DNA of 64,000 bases. It comes from Acidimicrobiaceae bacterium (lineage in GTDB: Bacteria; Actinomycetota; Acidimicrobiia; Acidimicrobiales; Ilumatobacteraceae). The position numbers and the translations under genes were made by a program. The notes under the pieces are model-generated. The model saw only the letters and a list, made by a program, of their open reading frames with translations. It did no database searches and was not told the origin of the DNA. Of this stretch, positions 50,282 to 59,192 are shown piece by piece; the stretch's first letter is position 1; each line of letters begins with the position of its first letter. The stretch covers positions 28,985 through 92,984 of the forward strand of contig JACJWG010000019.1 of NCBI GenBank assembly GCA_020637235.1. Direction: 5' to 3'.

Positions 50282-51265
50282 ATGCGCGCTGTCGTCCTGC
50301 ACCAACACGGAGGCCCCGAGGTCCTGACGATCGAGGAGGTCGCCGATCCGGCTCCTGGTCCCGACGAGGTACTCGTCGACGTCGCGGCGACCGCGCTCAA
50401 CCGGGCCGACCTCCTGCAGCGCAAGGGGCTGTATCCCGATCCGCGCCGACTGCAGCCCGAGATCCCGGGTCTCGAGTTCGCCGGCACCGTCGCCGCCGTG
50501 GGCACACGGGTGTCGATGTGGTCGGTGGGTGATCGGGTGATGGGCATCGAGGCGGGCGGTGCCTACGCGTCGCGGATCGCCACCCACGAGCGTCAGCTGC
50601 TCCCCGTGCCCGGCGGTGTCGACCTCGTCGACGCCGCAGCGATCCCCGAGGTGTTCCTCACCGCGTGGGACGCCCTCGTGTTGCAGGGTGGTCTCACGAG
50701 CGGACGTTGGGCGCTCGTCCACGCCGGCGCCAGCGGCGTCGGTACCGCCGCCATCCAGCTCGCTAAGGCGATCGGCGCGCGCATCGCGGTCACCTGCTCG
50801 GCGGGCAAGGCGCCGGCGTGCCGCGATCTCGGGGCCGACCTCGTGCTCGAACGCTCACCCCACGACTGGCTGGCCGATGCGCGTGCCGCCGTCCCGCAGG
50901 GTTTCGACACCGTGCTCGACGTGATCGGCGGCGACGAGGTCGACCGCAACCTGCAGGCCGTCGCCACGAAGGGCACGATCGTGCAGGTGGGCCTGATGGG
51001 TGGCGGCACGACCCCGGTGAACGTCGGCCTGCTGCTCGCCAAGCGGGCCACGTGGGTCGGGACCACCCTGCGCACCCGGCCGATCGAGGAGAAGGTGGGC
51101 GTCACCCGCCGGTTCGCCGCCGAGGTGCTCCCGCTGTTCGAGTCCGGCGCGCTCCGTCCGGTGATCGACCGCGTGTACCCGTTCGAGCAGATCGCCGACG
51201 CCCACGAGCTGATGGAGGCGAACGCCAACACCGGCAAGATCGTCGTCACCGTCGGCCCGGGCTGA
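50282..51265 (+). CDS. NAD(P)H-quinone oxidoreductase (PIG3/TP53I3-type MDR family)
   Basis: A 327-residue zinc-independent medium-chain dehydrogenase/reductase. It has the catalytic N-domain MRAVVLHQHGGPEVLTIEEV, ATALNRADLLQRKGLYP (PIG3-type signature), IPEVFLTAWDAL, and the nucleotide motif ALVHAGASGVGTAAIQLAKAIGARI. The C-terminal segment KRATWVGTTLRTRPIEEK is typical of the PIG3 group. It reduces quinones with NADPH. The stop is inside an inverted repeat shared with the convergent lipoprotein gene. Confidence 0.93.
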   Translation: MRAVVLHQHGGPEVLTIEEVADPAPGPDEVLVDVAATALNRADLLQRKGLYPDPRRLQPEIPGLEFAGTVAAVGTRVSMWSVGDRVMGIEAGGAYASRIATHERQLLPVPGGVDLVDAAAIPEVFLTAWDALVLQGGLTSGRWALVHAGASGVGTAAIQLAKAIGARIAVTCSAGKAPACRDLGADLVLERSPHDWLADARAAVPQGFDTVLDVIGGDEVDRNLQAVATKGTIVQVGLMGGGTTPVNVGLLLAKRATWVGTTLRTRPIEEKVGVTRRFAAEVLPLFESGALRPVIDRVYPFEQIADAHELMEANANTGKIVVTVGPG

Positions 51266-51299
51266 GCTGGCCCGCAGAGGCGGCAGTGGGTCAGCCCGG
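51257..51299. terminator. Inverted repeat carrying two convergent stop codons
   Basis: CCGGGCTGA (51257-51265) and TCAGCCCGG (51291-51299). Each arm ends in the stop codon of one gene, so the plus-strand TGA and minus-strand TGA pair in the stem. The 25-nt loop is long and there is no U-run. Confidence 0.5.
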
Positions 51300-52556
51300 C
51301 GAGGGGAGCGCGAACGGCTCACCGGCCGGTGTCGTCCACTCGAGGAAGCGTGGCTCGCGGTTGGCGAGGGCGACGTATCGTTCGACGCGCTCGAACGGTG
51401 CGCACACGGCGGCCTGGTCGGCGGGCAGGTCCGGATGCGTGATGCCCACCACCCGGTCGTCCATCTCCGCGGCTCGGCCGACATCGGTGCCGGCGAGGTC
51501 GTACACCGTGAGCCACACCTCGCGTGTGATCGTGTAACCGACCGGGCTCACGTAGCCCTGGTCGAGATCGCTGATGCACGCGCCCGTGTACTCGATCGAG
51601 CCGTACCAGACGCCGTCGGTGCCGCGTCGGAGCGGGACGTCCCACATCGTCCGGTTGGGCGACGGTGCGGTGGGTTCGTCCTCGGCGAAGCGCAGCACGG
51701 CGTCGCACTCCTCCGACGGCTCGCACGCTCGGACCAGACGCTCGACGCCGGGCACCGAGCCGCTCTCGCCCCACCACGCGCCCACCGGGTCGTCGCTCGC
51801 CGGCACGGCGGCGGGGTCGAACAGCACCATCGATGCCGTGTAGCCGGCCTCCTCGGCCATGCACGCGGCCGAACCCTCGGTCTCGACCATCAGCTGGTAG
51901 GGGCCCTGCCACACCGAGCCGGCGTCACCGATCGCCTCGAGCGTGAAACCGCTGGTCTGGTCGCTCTCCTGCGGTCCGGTGGCCTGGCCGGTCGCCGGGT
52001 CGAGGCAGGCGGCGGCCTCGGTCGCTCCCCAGGTGAGGTACTGCCCCTCGAGCGCCGCGTCGATCGGCGCCAATCCGGTCGACTCGACGTCGGACAACCA
52101 CCGAGTGTCGAACTGCGGAGCCGTACACACGTCCCCGTCGCATCGGGCCCAGTACGCACGAGCCTCCACCGGGAGCGCGGCGCCGGTTGCCCCCCAGTAG
52201 CCGTCGTCGCTCGTCACCCGGCGCACCACCAGCCATTCGACCCAGTCGTTCCCCGCCGGGAAGGTGAGTCCGACGGGTGCCGCGGAGGTGGGTGTCGCGG
52301 TCTCGGTGGTGGCGACGCTGGTCGGCGCAGGCGCGGCGGTGGCCGGGGTCGCAGGTCCGTCGGAGGTCGTCGACGCCGCGGCCGTGAGCTCCGTGGGGTC
52401 CTCGCCACCGTCGTCGCGTTCGGCGGTGCCGTCGCCGCCACCTCCGCTGCCACCTCCGCCGCACGCTGCGGTGACGAGCGTGACGGCGGCCCCGAGGGCC
52501 AGGAGCGACGCGCGGGTGGGACGCCGGCGGGCGGTCGGTGTGTGGGTGGGGGTCAT
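51291..52556 (-). CDS. Large lipoprotein of unknown function
   Basis: A 421-residue exported protein. The signal ends in a lipobox (ASLLALGAAVTLVTAAC) and is followed by a Gly-rich then Thr/Ala/Pro-rich linker. The globular part of about 330 residues contains at least eight cysteines (CDGDVC, AACLDPATG, CMAEEAGY, CEPSEECD, ACISDLDQ, VCAPF), probably disulfide-bonded, with many Trp/Tyr. No family recognised. GGAG precedes the ATG; its first bases overlap the stop of the upstream small gene (ATGA), so the two are coupled. Confidence 0.85.
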   Translation of the reverse strand: MTPTHTPTARRRPTRASLLALGAAVTLVTAACGGGGSGGGGDGTAERDDGGEDPTELTAAASTTSDGPATPATAAPAPTSVATTETATPTSAAPVGLTFPAGNDWVEWLVVRRVTSDDGYWGATGAALPVEARAYWARCDGDVCTAPQFDTRWLSDVESTGLAPIDAALEGQYLTWGATEAAACLDPATGQATGPQESDQTSGFTLEAIGDAGSVWQGPYQLMVETEGSAACMAEEAGYTASMVLFDPAAVPASDDPVGAWWGESGSVPGVERLVRACEPSEECDAVLRFAEDEPTAPSPNRTMWDVPLRRGTDGVWYGSIEYTGACISDLDQGYVSPVGYTITREVWLTVYDLAGTDVGRAAEMDDRVVGITHPDLPADQAAVCAPFERVERYVALANREPRFLEWTTPAGEPFALPSPG

Positions 52557-52882
52557 GGGTGCTCCGTTCGGGCAGGGGGGTCGGGAGGAGTGGCGAAGTG
52601 CCGCTCGGTCAGCGGGGTGGTCACATCTGGCGCGAGGTCGATCAGCAGCCCGACCTGCGAGTCGTGGAAGCTGTTCCACGACACCTCGGGCACTCGGGTG
52701 CCCCATCCCAGGCGCCGCGCCGGGGTGGACTCGTCGGGCTGCTCGACGTCGGTCGCGCGCGGCGCACCGACCACCGCGAATGGCGCCAATACCTGCAGCG
52801 GCACCAGGTAGTAGCCGGTGCCCTCGACGCGGAACGCGACGAGGTCCGCCGTCGATCGCCTGCTGCCCTCTCCGCCGGACAT
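52553..52882 (-). CDS. Small uncharacterised protein coupled to lipoprotein
   Basis: A 109-residue frame from the ATG ending at 52882 (MSGGEGSRRSTADLVAFRVEG). An in-frame GTG ending at 52954 would extend it to 133 residues. It contains GYYLVPLQVLAPFAVVGAPRATDV and VSWNSFHDSQVGLLIDLAPDV; there is no signal peptide and no known domain. The evidence for reality is the 4-bp ATGA overlap with the lipoprotein gene and non-repetitive composition. It follows the end of the luxR-type gene by about 110 bp. Confidence 0.6.
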   Translation of the reverse strand: MSGGEGSRRSTADLVAFRVEGTGYYLVPLQVLAPFAVVGAPRATDVEQPDESTPARRLGWGTRVPEVSWNSFHDSQVGLLIDLAPDVTTPLTERHFATPPDPPARTEHP

Positions 52883-52993
52883 GCCGCCACGATGCAGGGC
52901 CGCACGCTGCCGCGCATCCGGGAAACCCCGTGTGATCGTGCATCCGATCGGCACCCGGCCGGGTGAACGTGGACGCGATCCGCCGCGGGCAGA

Positions 52994-55735
52994 TCAGGCG
53001 ATCGTCGGATCACCCACCCGCAAGGTGGCGTCACGCTGTGCTGCGGCCGCCAGACCGGCGCGGTTGCGCAGGCCGAGCTTGCGGTACACGGTCGACAGGT
53101 GGGTCTCCACCGTGCGCGGGCTGAGGAACAGCTCGGCCGCGATCGACTTGTACGAACCGCCCGCGACGGCGAGGCGGGCGATGTACAGCTCCTGCGCCGT
53201 GAGCAACTGCTCCGCCGATCGGTCGGCGTCGTCGGGACGCGCCGCCGCGCCGGCGGCGAGCAGCTCCTGGTCGCAACGAGCCACCCAGCGCGACGCCCCC
53301 ACCTGCGCGAACAGGGCGCGGGCCGCGTCGAGGTGCGGTCGGGCCTCGGCTCGCCGTCGTGCACGCCGCAGGCGCTCGCCCCACAGCAGGCGCGACCGCG
53401 CCTCGGCCATCGTGGCGCGACCGAGATGGAACTGCTCGACGGATCGCTCGAACCACCGGTCGCAGTCGTCGACGTCGGCCAGCAGCCCCTCGATGCGGGC
53501 GCGAGCGCCCTCGAACCACTGGTTCGGGAGTTGCTCGTGGAACACGCGGAGTTGTTCGGCGACCTCGCGGGCGAGGTCGCGGTCACCCATCCGCACCGCG
53601 GCCTCGCCGAGGTCGGCCTGCCAGAACTGCAGCACCTTCAGCTCGCCGTCCAACCACCGGTGCAGCGGCATCAACGCCTCGAGACATGCCTCGGGCCGTC
53701 CCACCGTCAGCCAGTAGCAGCCGACGCTCATGTCGGCGGTCAGCCAACCGAGCTGTCCGTGCGGCCGCAGCCGATCCGCCGTGGGGAACACGGCCTCGTT
53801 CCCGAGCAACGAGTGCCCGACGACGAGGTACACCAACGCGGTGACGGCGAGATTCGGCTGGTTGAGATCGTCGGCCCACTCGATCGCACTCGACGCCGCG
53901 GCGACGCAGCCCGGCAGGTCGTCGCGCGAGCGGGCGCACGCGATCGCCGTGTCGAGCAGCGGGTACACCGCAGGCTGGTTGGTGCGGACGGCCTCGGCTC
54001 GCAGCCGTTCGACCAGCCGTTGCGCATCCTCGTACTGCCGGCTGTACGCGAACGGCAGGGCCACGACGTCGGCCAGGAAGGCCAGATCGGCGGCGGCCGG
54101 CGTGCCGCCGAGCAGGATGCGCTCGACGGCGTCGCGCATCCGGTCGACCTTGTCGGCCGTGCGGTCGCCGGTGGCCGCGAGCGCGTCGATCTTGGCTCGC
54201 GTGATCGGGTCGACCCCATCGACGGGCAGTGCGGCGAGCAGGCCGTGGATCTCCATCGCACTCGGGATGTCGGACTGTCGCACGCGATGTCGTGCCGCCT
54301 CCAGCAGGTGACGAACCGCGTCGGGCGACCCGGCATCGAGCAGCGTGCGCCCGAACTGGACGAGGAGCCGGTGCCCGACCTCGAGGTCGCCGTGGGCGAG
54401 GTGGTACGCCGCGGCGAGCTCCACCTCGTCCGGCGGGGCGTCGCGGGCGAGCCCATGGACGTCGTCGATCGTCCCGGCGAGCAGGTGCCGCGCTGGTTCG
54501 ATGTTGCCGGACGCGAGGGCGGCGCGAGCCGAACGCACGGCGGATCGCCGTGCGGCCACGGGGTCCGACCACACCGTCGACGCTCGTCGCCACAGCGCCG
54601 CCGCGCTCGCCGGTGCGCCGCTGCCGGCGTGCCGGGTGGCCAGGTCGTCGAGTGCCGCGGCGGTCGCGTCGTCTGGTCCGAGCAGTGCCTCCGCACGGTG
54701 CACGAGCGCACGGTCCGGGTCGTCGACCGCCGCGGCGAGCATCCGATGGGCGTCGCGTCGCTCGGCAGCGTTGGCATCTGCGATCGCGGCGGCGCGGTGC
54801 AGCGGATGGGTGAACGAGGCCGCGCGCGGGCCGAGCGAGACGAGGTCGAGCATTTCGGCCGGCACGAGGTTCTCGGGGACGAACCCGCAGGCGGCCAGGA
54901 CGGTGGTCCAGTTCGGGCCGAGCGGGTCGCCCACGGCCAGGAGGTGCAGGGCGTCGCGCGTCCGCGCCGGGAGCCCTCGGATGCGCTCGGCGAGCGCGAT
55001 CGGCAGGCCGGTGCTCGCCACGGGCAGCGGCACGGGCAGCGGCACGGGCAATGGCTCGGCGCCCGATCGTTGCCCGGCCGTGAGTCGATCGGCGATGTGG
55101 GCCAGCAGCAACGGCACGCCGCCGGCGTCGCGTGCGACGGCGGCCGCGACGGTGACGGCGAGCCCTCGAGCACGCAGCAGGCCGACCGCCTCGTCGTGAT
55201 CGAGGTCGCCGAGGTCGATGTGTCGTGCGGCGACGAGCGTGGCGGCGGTGCGACTGGCGCTCACCACCGTCACCGACTCGCCGAGCAGGCGGCGGGCTAC
55301 GAAGCGCAGCGCGGCACGAGAGTCGTCGTCGAGCCAGTGCGCGTCGTCGATCACGATCACGAGTGGCTCGTCGACTGCGGCGGCGCAGATCAGCGCATGG
55401 GTCGTGGTGGCGACGGAGATCGGTTCCACCGGCCGGTCGGCCACGCGGTGCGACCCGTCGAGCAGCTGACCGAGGAGGTCGGCATGGGCCTCGGGGACGC
55501 CGTCGAACGACGTTCGCAACGCTCGAATCAGCTGTTCGATGCCCGACCACGCGACGGCGGCCTCCTCCTCGATGCCCGTGAGGACCGCACGTCGGCCGGG
55601 CAACGCGGCAGCGAGGGCGCCGAGCAGGTACGACTTCCCGATCCCTGCGGCGCCGACGATGCCGACGACCTGCGGCTCGGACGGATCGTCGAGCAGTTGC
55701 TGCAACGCGGCGAGCGCAGTGGCTCTCGACGTCAT
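52994..55735 (-). CDS. LuxR-family ATPase regulator (LAL/MalT-like)
   Basis: A 913-residue large ATP-binding regulator of the LuxR family. The N-terminal STAND-type NTPase has Walker A GAAGIGKS (28-35) and Walker B-like LVIVIDDAHW. The middle 500 residues are alpha-helical TPR-like repeats. The C-terminal GerE HTH (about 850-905) reads LTAQELYIARLAVAGGSYKSIAAELFLSPRTVETHLSTVYRKLGLRNR. Such LAL proteins are ATP-dependent activators; the inducer is unknown. A GGAG precedes the ATG. It lies 60 bp downstream of the DUF1501 gene on the same strand and may be the last gene of that operon or act on it. Confidence 0.92.
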   Translation of the reverse strand: MTSRATALAALQQLLDDPSEPQVVGIVGAAGIGKSYLLGALAAALPGRRAVLTGIEEEAAVAWSGIEQLIRALRTSFDGVPEAHADLLGQLLDGSHRVADRPVEPISVATTTHALICAAAVDEPLVIVIDDAHWLDDDSRAALRFVARRLLGESVTVVSASRTAATLVAARHIDLGDLDHDEAVGLLRARGLAVTVAAAVARDAGGVPLLLAHIADRLTAGQRSGAEPLPVPLPVPLPVASTGLPIALAERIRGLPARTRDALHLLAVGDPLGPNWTTVLAACGFVPENLVPAEMLDLVSLGPRAASFTHPLHRAAAIADANAAERRDAHRMLAAAVDDPDRALVHRAEALLGPDDATAAALDDLATRHAGSGAPASAAALWRRASTVWSDPVAARRSAVRSARAALASGNIEPARHLLAGTIDDVHGLARDAPPDEVELAAAYHLAHGDLEVGHRLLVQFGRTLLDAGSPDAVRHLLEAARHRVRQSDIPSAMEIHGLLAALPVDGVDPITRAKIDALAATGDRTADKVDRMRDAVERILLGGTPAAADLAFLADVVALPFAYSRQYEDAQRLVERLRAEAVRTNQPAVYPLLDTAIACARSRDDLPGCVAAASSAIEWADDLNQPNLAVTALVYLVVGHSLLGNEAVFPTADRLRPHGQLGWLTADMSVGCYWLTVGRPEACLEALMPLHRWLDGELKVLQFWQADLGEAAVRMGDRDLAREVAEQLRVFHEQLPNQWFEGARARIEGLLADVDDCDRWFERSVEQFHLGRATMAEARSRLLWGERLRRARRRAEARPHLDAARALFAQVGASRWVARCDQELLAAGAAARPDDADRSAEQLLTAQELYIARLAVAGGSYKSIAAELFLSPRTVETHLSTVYRKLGLRNRAGLAAAAQRDATLRVGDPTIA

Positions 55736-55795
55736 GGGCGCGTCTCCGCCGTCGTCCTCGACACGGCGTCAGGTTCTATCGGGCGCCGGGGCCGC

Positions 55796-57130
55796 TCAGG
55801 CGAACACCCCCGGCAGGGGGGTCGGGCCGGTGTCGAGCACCTCGCTCGCCGGCACGCCGAACCACCCCTCGGCGACGGTGGCGTAGTAGGCGTCGAGGCC
55901 CAGCGTCGCCCGCAGGTTGTCGTTGTCGTCGCGATCGGTGAGCGACGGCGCCTCGCCGTGCCGACCGGGCACCACCGGTCCGATCAGCAGCGCCGTCGAC
56001 GCCGTGCCGTGATCGAGGCCCGCCGAGTCGTTGTCGCGGATGGTGCGTCCGAACTCGCTGGTGGTCATCACGAGCACCCGGTCGGACAGTCCACGTTGCT
56101 CGATGTCGTCCATGAAGGCGGCGATCGACGCGTCGAGGTCGTCCATCAGCCCCGGGTAGCGACCGTTGTGGTCGTCGTGGGTGTCGAAGTCGGCGCCCAT
56201 CGGGACGTGCACGATGCGCACCCCCTGGTCGGCGGCGAACAGCTGGGCGGCCAACCGCAGCCCGTTGCCCAGCTGGCTGCCCGGGTACGACGCCTGCTCG
56301 CCGTCGTCGAGCGCCTGCAGCACCTGCGAGAACGAGATCGAGCGGTTGGTGACGTCGCGAAGGCGCTGATCCAGATCCGACCACGACACACCACGGCCGA
56401 ACTCGGCGACGCCGGCCTGGAACAGTTGCCGGAACGGGTCGTCGTCGCCGGCGCCGGCGAGGTACCCGGCAGCGTCGGCGCTCGGGATGGCGAGGGTGGC
56501 CGCCGCCCGAGACGCGATCGCCGGCGACGCGCCGCTGCCCACCGACAGCGCGACCGCCGCGGCCGCGGGATCGCCGATCGCATCGGCGAGCCGGCCGAGG
56601 AACCCCGTGTCGCGCAACGCACCCGGGCCCGGCGTGCCGGCCCACCAGCGGGCGAGCATCTCGAAGTGCGACAGGTCGCTCTCGAACGAACCGACGCCCT
56701 GCACGATCGCCGCGCCCCGCTGGTGGAGGTTCACCAGGCTCGGGTGGAGTCCCACCTGGTCGTCGACGGTCAGCACGTCGCTCTCGGCGATCGCGGTGGA
56801 ACGGCGGAGGTCGTAGTAGGCGCCGTCGGCGTAGGGCACCACCATCGACGTCCCGTCGTTGCCGCCGGCCATCTCCACCACCACGAGCAGGCGCTGGCCC
56901 GGGTCGGCGACGGCCGGCACGGCCGCCGGAGCGGGCTGTGGCGCCGCTGTCGTGCTCTGCGGGCGACGCGCCTCCGTGTTCGACGGCGCTTCCGACACGT
57001 CGGCCAGCACGCCGGCGGGTTCGGGGCGACCTCCGCGGCCGACGGCATAGGTGCCGACGCCGACAGCGGCGGCGCCTGCCCCCGCGCTGGCCCACTTGAG
57101 CAGCTCGCGGCGGCTGATCGGTGCTGACAT
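55796..57130 (-). CDS. DUF1501-family exported protein
   Basis: A 444-residue protein with a Tat signal (SRRELLKWASAGAGAAAVGVG) and a Pro/Ala linker. The DUF1501 alkaline-phosphatase-like domain has LLVVVEMAGGNDGTSMVVPY, GLHPSLVNLHQRGAAIVQGVG, FDTHDDHNGRYPGLMDDLDASIAAF, VLVMTTSEFGRTIRDNDSAGLDHGTA. Its enzymatic role is undefined. AAAGGA lies about 8 nt before the ATG. It follows the DUF1800 gene after 42 bp; the two families are near-universal partners. Confidence 0.92.
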   Translation of the reverse strand: MSAPISRRELLKWASAGAGAAAVGVGTYAVGRGGRPEPAGVLADVSEAPSNTEARRPQSTTAAPQPAPAAVPAVADPGQRLLVVVEMAGGNDGTSMVVPYADGAYYDLRRSTAIAESDVLTVDDQVGLHPSLVNLHQRGAAIVQGVGSFESDLSHFEMLARWWAGTPGPGALRDTGFLGRLADAIGDPAAAAVALSVGSGASPAIASRAAATLAIPSADAAGYLAGAGDDDPFRQLFQAGVAEFGRGVSWSDLDQRLRDVTNRSISFSQVLQALDDGEQASYPGSQLGNGLRLAAQLFAADQGVRIVHVPMGADFDTHDDHNGRYPGLMDDLDASIAAFMDDIEQRGLSDRVLVMTTSEFGRTIRDNDSAGLDHGTASTALLIGPVVPGRHGEAPSLTDRDDNDNLRATLGLDAYYATVAEGWFGVPASEVLDTGPTPLPGVFA

Positions 57131-57172
57131 GTCACAGGTCCTTTCGCACGTCCGGGTCGGCGAGTCGGCCGG

Positions 57173-58438
57173 TCAGGCCAGGGAGAACTCGGGGGAGAGC
57201 ACGAGCAGCGCGTGCAGGAGGGTGGAACGGTCACGGCGCGACTCGACCTGGTCGGCGGCCTGGAACAGCACGTCGAGCGTCGAGTCGCTCACCTCGTACA
57301 TGCCGGCCCGACCGAGGAGGTCGCCGACCGGATCGTCCTCGTCGAGGGTCGCCGTGTCCCAGGCGTTGTCGTAGGCGACCTGCGCCTTGGCCATGGTGGC
57401 GCCGACACTGGTCCAGCGCCCGTCGCCGGCCCACCCCGCCACGTTGGGCGGGAAGAACGGCACCTGCCCGAGCGCGTCGAGCGGCCACCAGTCGAGGCGC
57501 ATCTCGAACAGCGAGCGCACGGCCACGAACCATTCGAGCGCGGTGCGCGGACGGCTGAAGCGTTGCTCCAGGAAGGACGGGTGGCGCACGATCGCGTCCA
57601 CCAGCGGGCGGATCTCGAGCCCGGCGCCGGCGAACACCTCACCGAGTTCGGCCCGACGTGCGTCGTCGGGCGGCGTGCCGACCAGGTGTCGGTGCACCGC
57701 TGCTGCGACGAACGGGGCACACGACGGGTGGTCGCACACGGCGTCCACCACCTCGGCCGCGGTGCCGACGTCGCGGCCGAGGAACTCGAGCCGTCGGGTG
57801 GGGCCACCGGCCGCGTCGAATCGCACCTCGTCCCCGTTGTCGCCGTCCACCCACCATCCCGACAACGCCTCGGCACCGTGGCGCACGTCCGCCTCGGTGT
57901 ACCCGCCGTCGCGGCCCAGCGCGAAGAGCTCCATGAGTTCGCGCGCGTAGTTCTCGTTCGGCGACGCCGCGTAGCTGCCCGCACCGTCGAGCCAGTAGAG
58001 CATCGCGGCGTCGACGGTGATCTCCTGCAGCAGCGTGCGGAAGTTGCCCATCGCGTGGGTGCGCAGCAGCTGGTGCTGGCGGTACATCAGCGCCGGGGAG
58101 GACTTGTCGAGCGAGCTCGTCAGGTGCCCGTGCCAGAACCACACCATCCGCTCGTGGACGCCCGCCCGTGGGTCCTGCATCGCGTCGAGCCACCAGGCGG
58201 GCAAGCGGCTGTAGTCGTCGTCGGAGCCGAGCGCCAGGTCGTCCGGCCGGAACGGGTCGGCTGCGAGCAACTCGTCGATCACGGCGTCCACCCCGGCACC
58301 GGCGAGGTCGTCCACCTGCCACGGTCGGGGCCCGAACGTCAACCGTCGCAGCACGTGGGCGATCAGCGCACGTTCGTCGCCGCCGGGCGGTGGCGCGGAC
58401 CGGGAGGAGCGACGTGATCGGGTGCGCAGCGACGTCAT
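57173..58438 (-). CDS. DUF1800-family protein
   Basis: A 421-residue protein of DUF1800. Motifs are HVLRRLTFGPRPWQVDDLAG, ERMVWFWHGHLTSSLDKSS, NENYARELMELFALGRDGGYTEADV, PLVDAIVRHPSFLEQRF and FFPPNVAGWAGDGRWTS. Unlike many members it shows no clear Tat signal: the N-terminus is only Arg/Ser-rich, so it may leave the cell with DUF1501 or remain inside (inference). The ATG ending at 58438 starts the DUF1800-DUF1501 operon, divergent from two-component system 2 across a symmetric repeat array. Confidence 0.92.
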   Translation of the reverse strand: MTSLRTRSRRSSRSAPPPGGDERALIAHVLRRLTFGPRPWQVDDLAGAGVDAVIDELLAADPFRPDDLALGSDDDYSRLPAWWLDAMQDPRAGVHERMVWFWHGHLTSSLDKSSPALMYRQHQLLRTHAMGNFRTLLQEITVDAAMLYWLDGAGSYAASPNENYARELMELFALGRDGGYTEADVRHGAEALSGWWVDGDNGDEVRFDAAGGPTRRLEFLGRDVGTAAEVVDAVCDHPSCAPFVAAAVHRHLVGTPPDDARRAELGEVFAGAGLEIRPLVDAIVRHPSFLEQRFSRPRTALEWFVAVRSLFEMRLDWWPLDALGQVPFFPPNVAGWAGDGRWTSVGATMAKAQVAYDNAWDTATLDEDDPVGDLLGRAGMYEVSDSTLDVLFQAADQVESRRDRSTLLHALLVLSPEFSLA

Positions 58439-58460
58439 GGGAGCATCATGGGCTCTCGAA

Positions 58461-58501
58461 CATGAACCGATGGTGAATCCCGACTTCATCTCGCCTTCAC
58501 C
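58461..58501. promoter_or_regulatory. Symmetric four-site PHO-box-like array between divergent operons
   Basis: On the minus strand GTTCATG (58461-58467) and ATTCACC (58472-58478) are 11 bp apart. On the plus strand CTTCATC (58484-58490) and CTTCACC (58495-58501) are 11 bp apart. Each pair resembles the GTTCACC-N4 direct repeats bound by PhoP-type OmpR-family regulators in Streptomyces. The pairs point outward toward the DUF1800/DUF1501 operon and the system 2 genes. Confidence 0.65.
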
Positions 58502-58525
58502 CCCGATGTGGAACGATGACCGCTC

Positions 58526-59191
58526 GTGCGTGTGCTGGTGGTGGAGGACGACCCGTCGCTCGGTGGTGTCGTGCAGCGGGGGCTCGTCGAGGACGGCCAT
58601 GCGGTCGACCTCGAGCAGACGCTGCAGGGCGCCCGGCGGGCATGTGCGATCACCACGTACCATCTGGTCGTGCTCGACCTGGGCCTGCCGGACGGCGATG
58701 GCCTCACGCTGTGCCGCGAGTTGCACGCCGGCGATGCGCCGCCGCGGGTGCTGGTGCTCACCGCACGCGACACCACCGGCGACAAGGTGCTCGGCCTCGA
58801 CGCCGGCGCCGACGACTACCTCACCAAGCCGTTCGACTTCGCCGAGCTCGGTGCCCGCGTGCGAGCACTGCTGCGCCGGCCCGAACACGCCCGCTCACCG
58901 CTGTTGCAGGTGACCGACATCGAGCTCGATCCGGCGGCGCACACCGTGCGTCGGGGTGGGGTGATGGTGCCGCTCACCGCTCGCGAGTTCGCGTTGTTGC
59001 ACTTCCTCATGGACCGTGCCGGCGACGTCGTCACCCGCGCCGAGCTGCTCGACGCCGTGTGGGACGCCCACTACGACGGCCTCTCGAACGTGGTCGACGT
59101 CCACGTGGCCAACGTGCGGCGCAAGCTCGAGCTGCCCGGTCGTCCGGCGCCGATCGAGACGGTCCGCGGCGTCGGGTACCGGATCGGCTGA
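58526..59191 (+). CDS. OmpR/PhoB-family response regulator (system 2)
   Basis: A 221-residue regulator. The receiver has VVEDDPSLGG acidic residues, the phosphoacceptor Asp in LVVLDLGLPDGDG, Thr in VLTARD and Lys in YLTKPFDF. The C-terminal winged HTH begins near 125 and ends PIETVRGVGYRIG. The GTG start at 58526 lacks a Shine-Dalgarno. The kinase gene follows after 1 bp. The four-site array upstream is the best candidate for its binding site and would control both divergent operons. Confidence 0.95.
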   Translation: MRVLVVEDDPSLGGVVQRGLVEDGHAVDLEQTLQGARRACAITTYHLVVLDLGLPDGDGLTLCRELHAGDAPPRVLVLTARDTTGDKVLGLDAGADDYLTKPFDFAELGARVRALLRRPEHARSPLLQVTDIELDPAAHTVRRGGVMVPLTAREFALLHFLMDRAGDVVTRAELLDAVWDAHYDGLSNVVDVHVANVRRKLELPGRPAPIETVRGVGYRIG

Positions 59192-59192
59192 C

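Noticed and set aside
53099..57127. A 4-kb open plus-strand frame opposite the LuxR and DUF1501 genes
   Set aside because: Antisense shadow with low-complexity Arg/Gly/Val/His translation; both minus-strand genes have clear motifs and starts.
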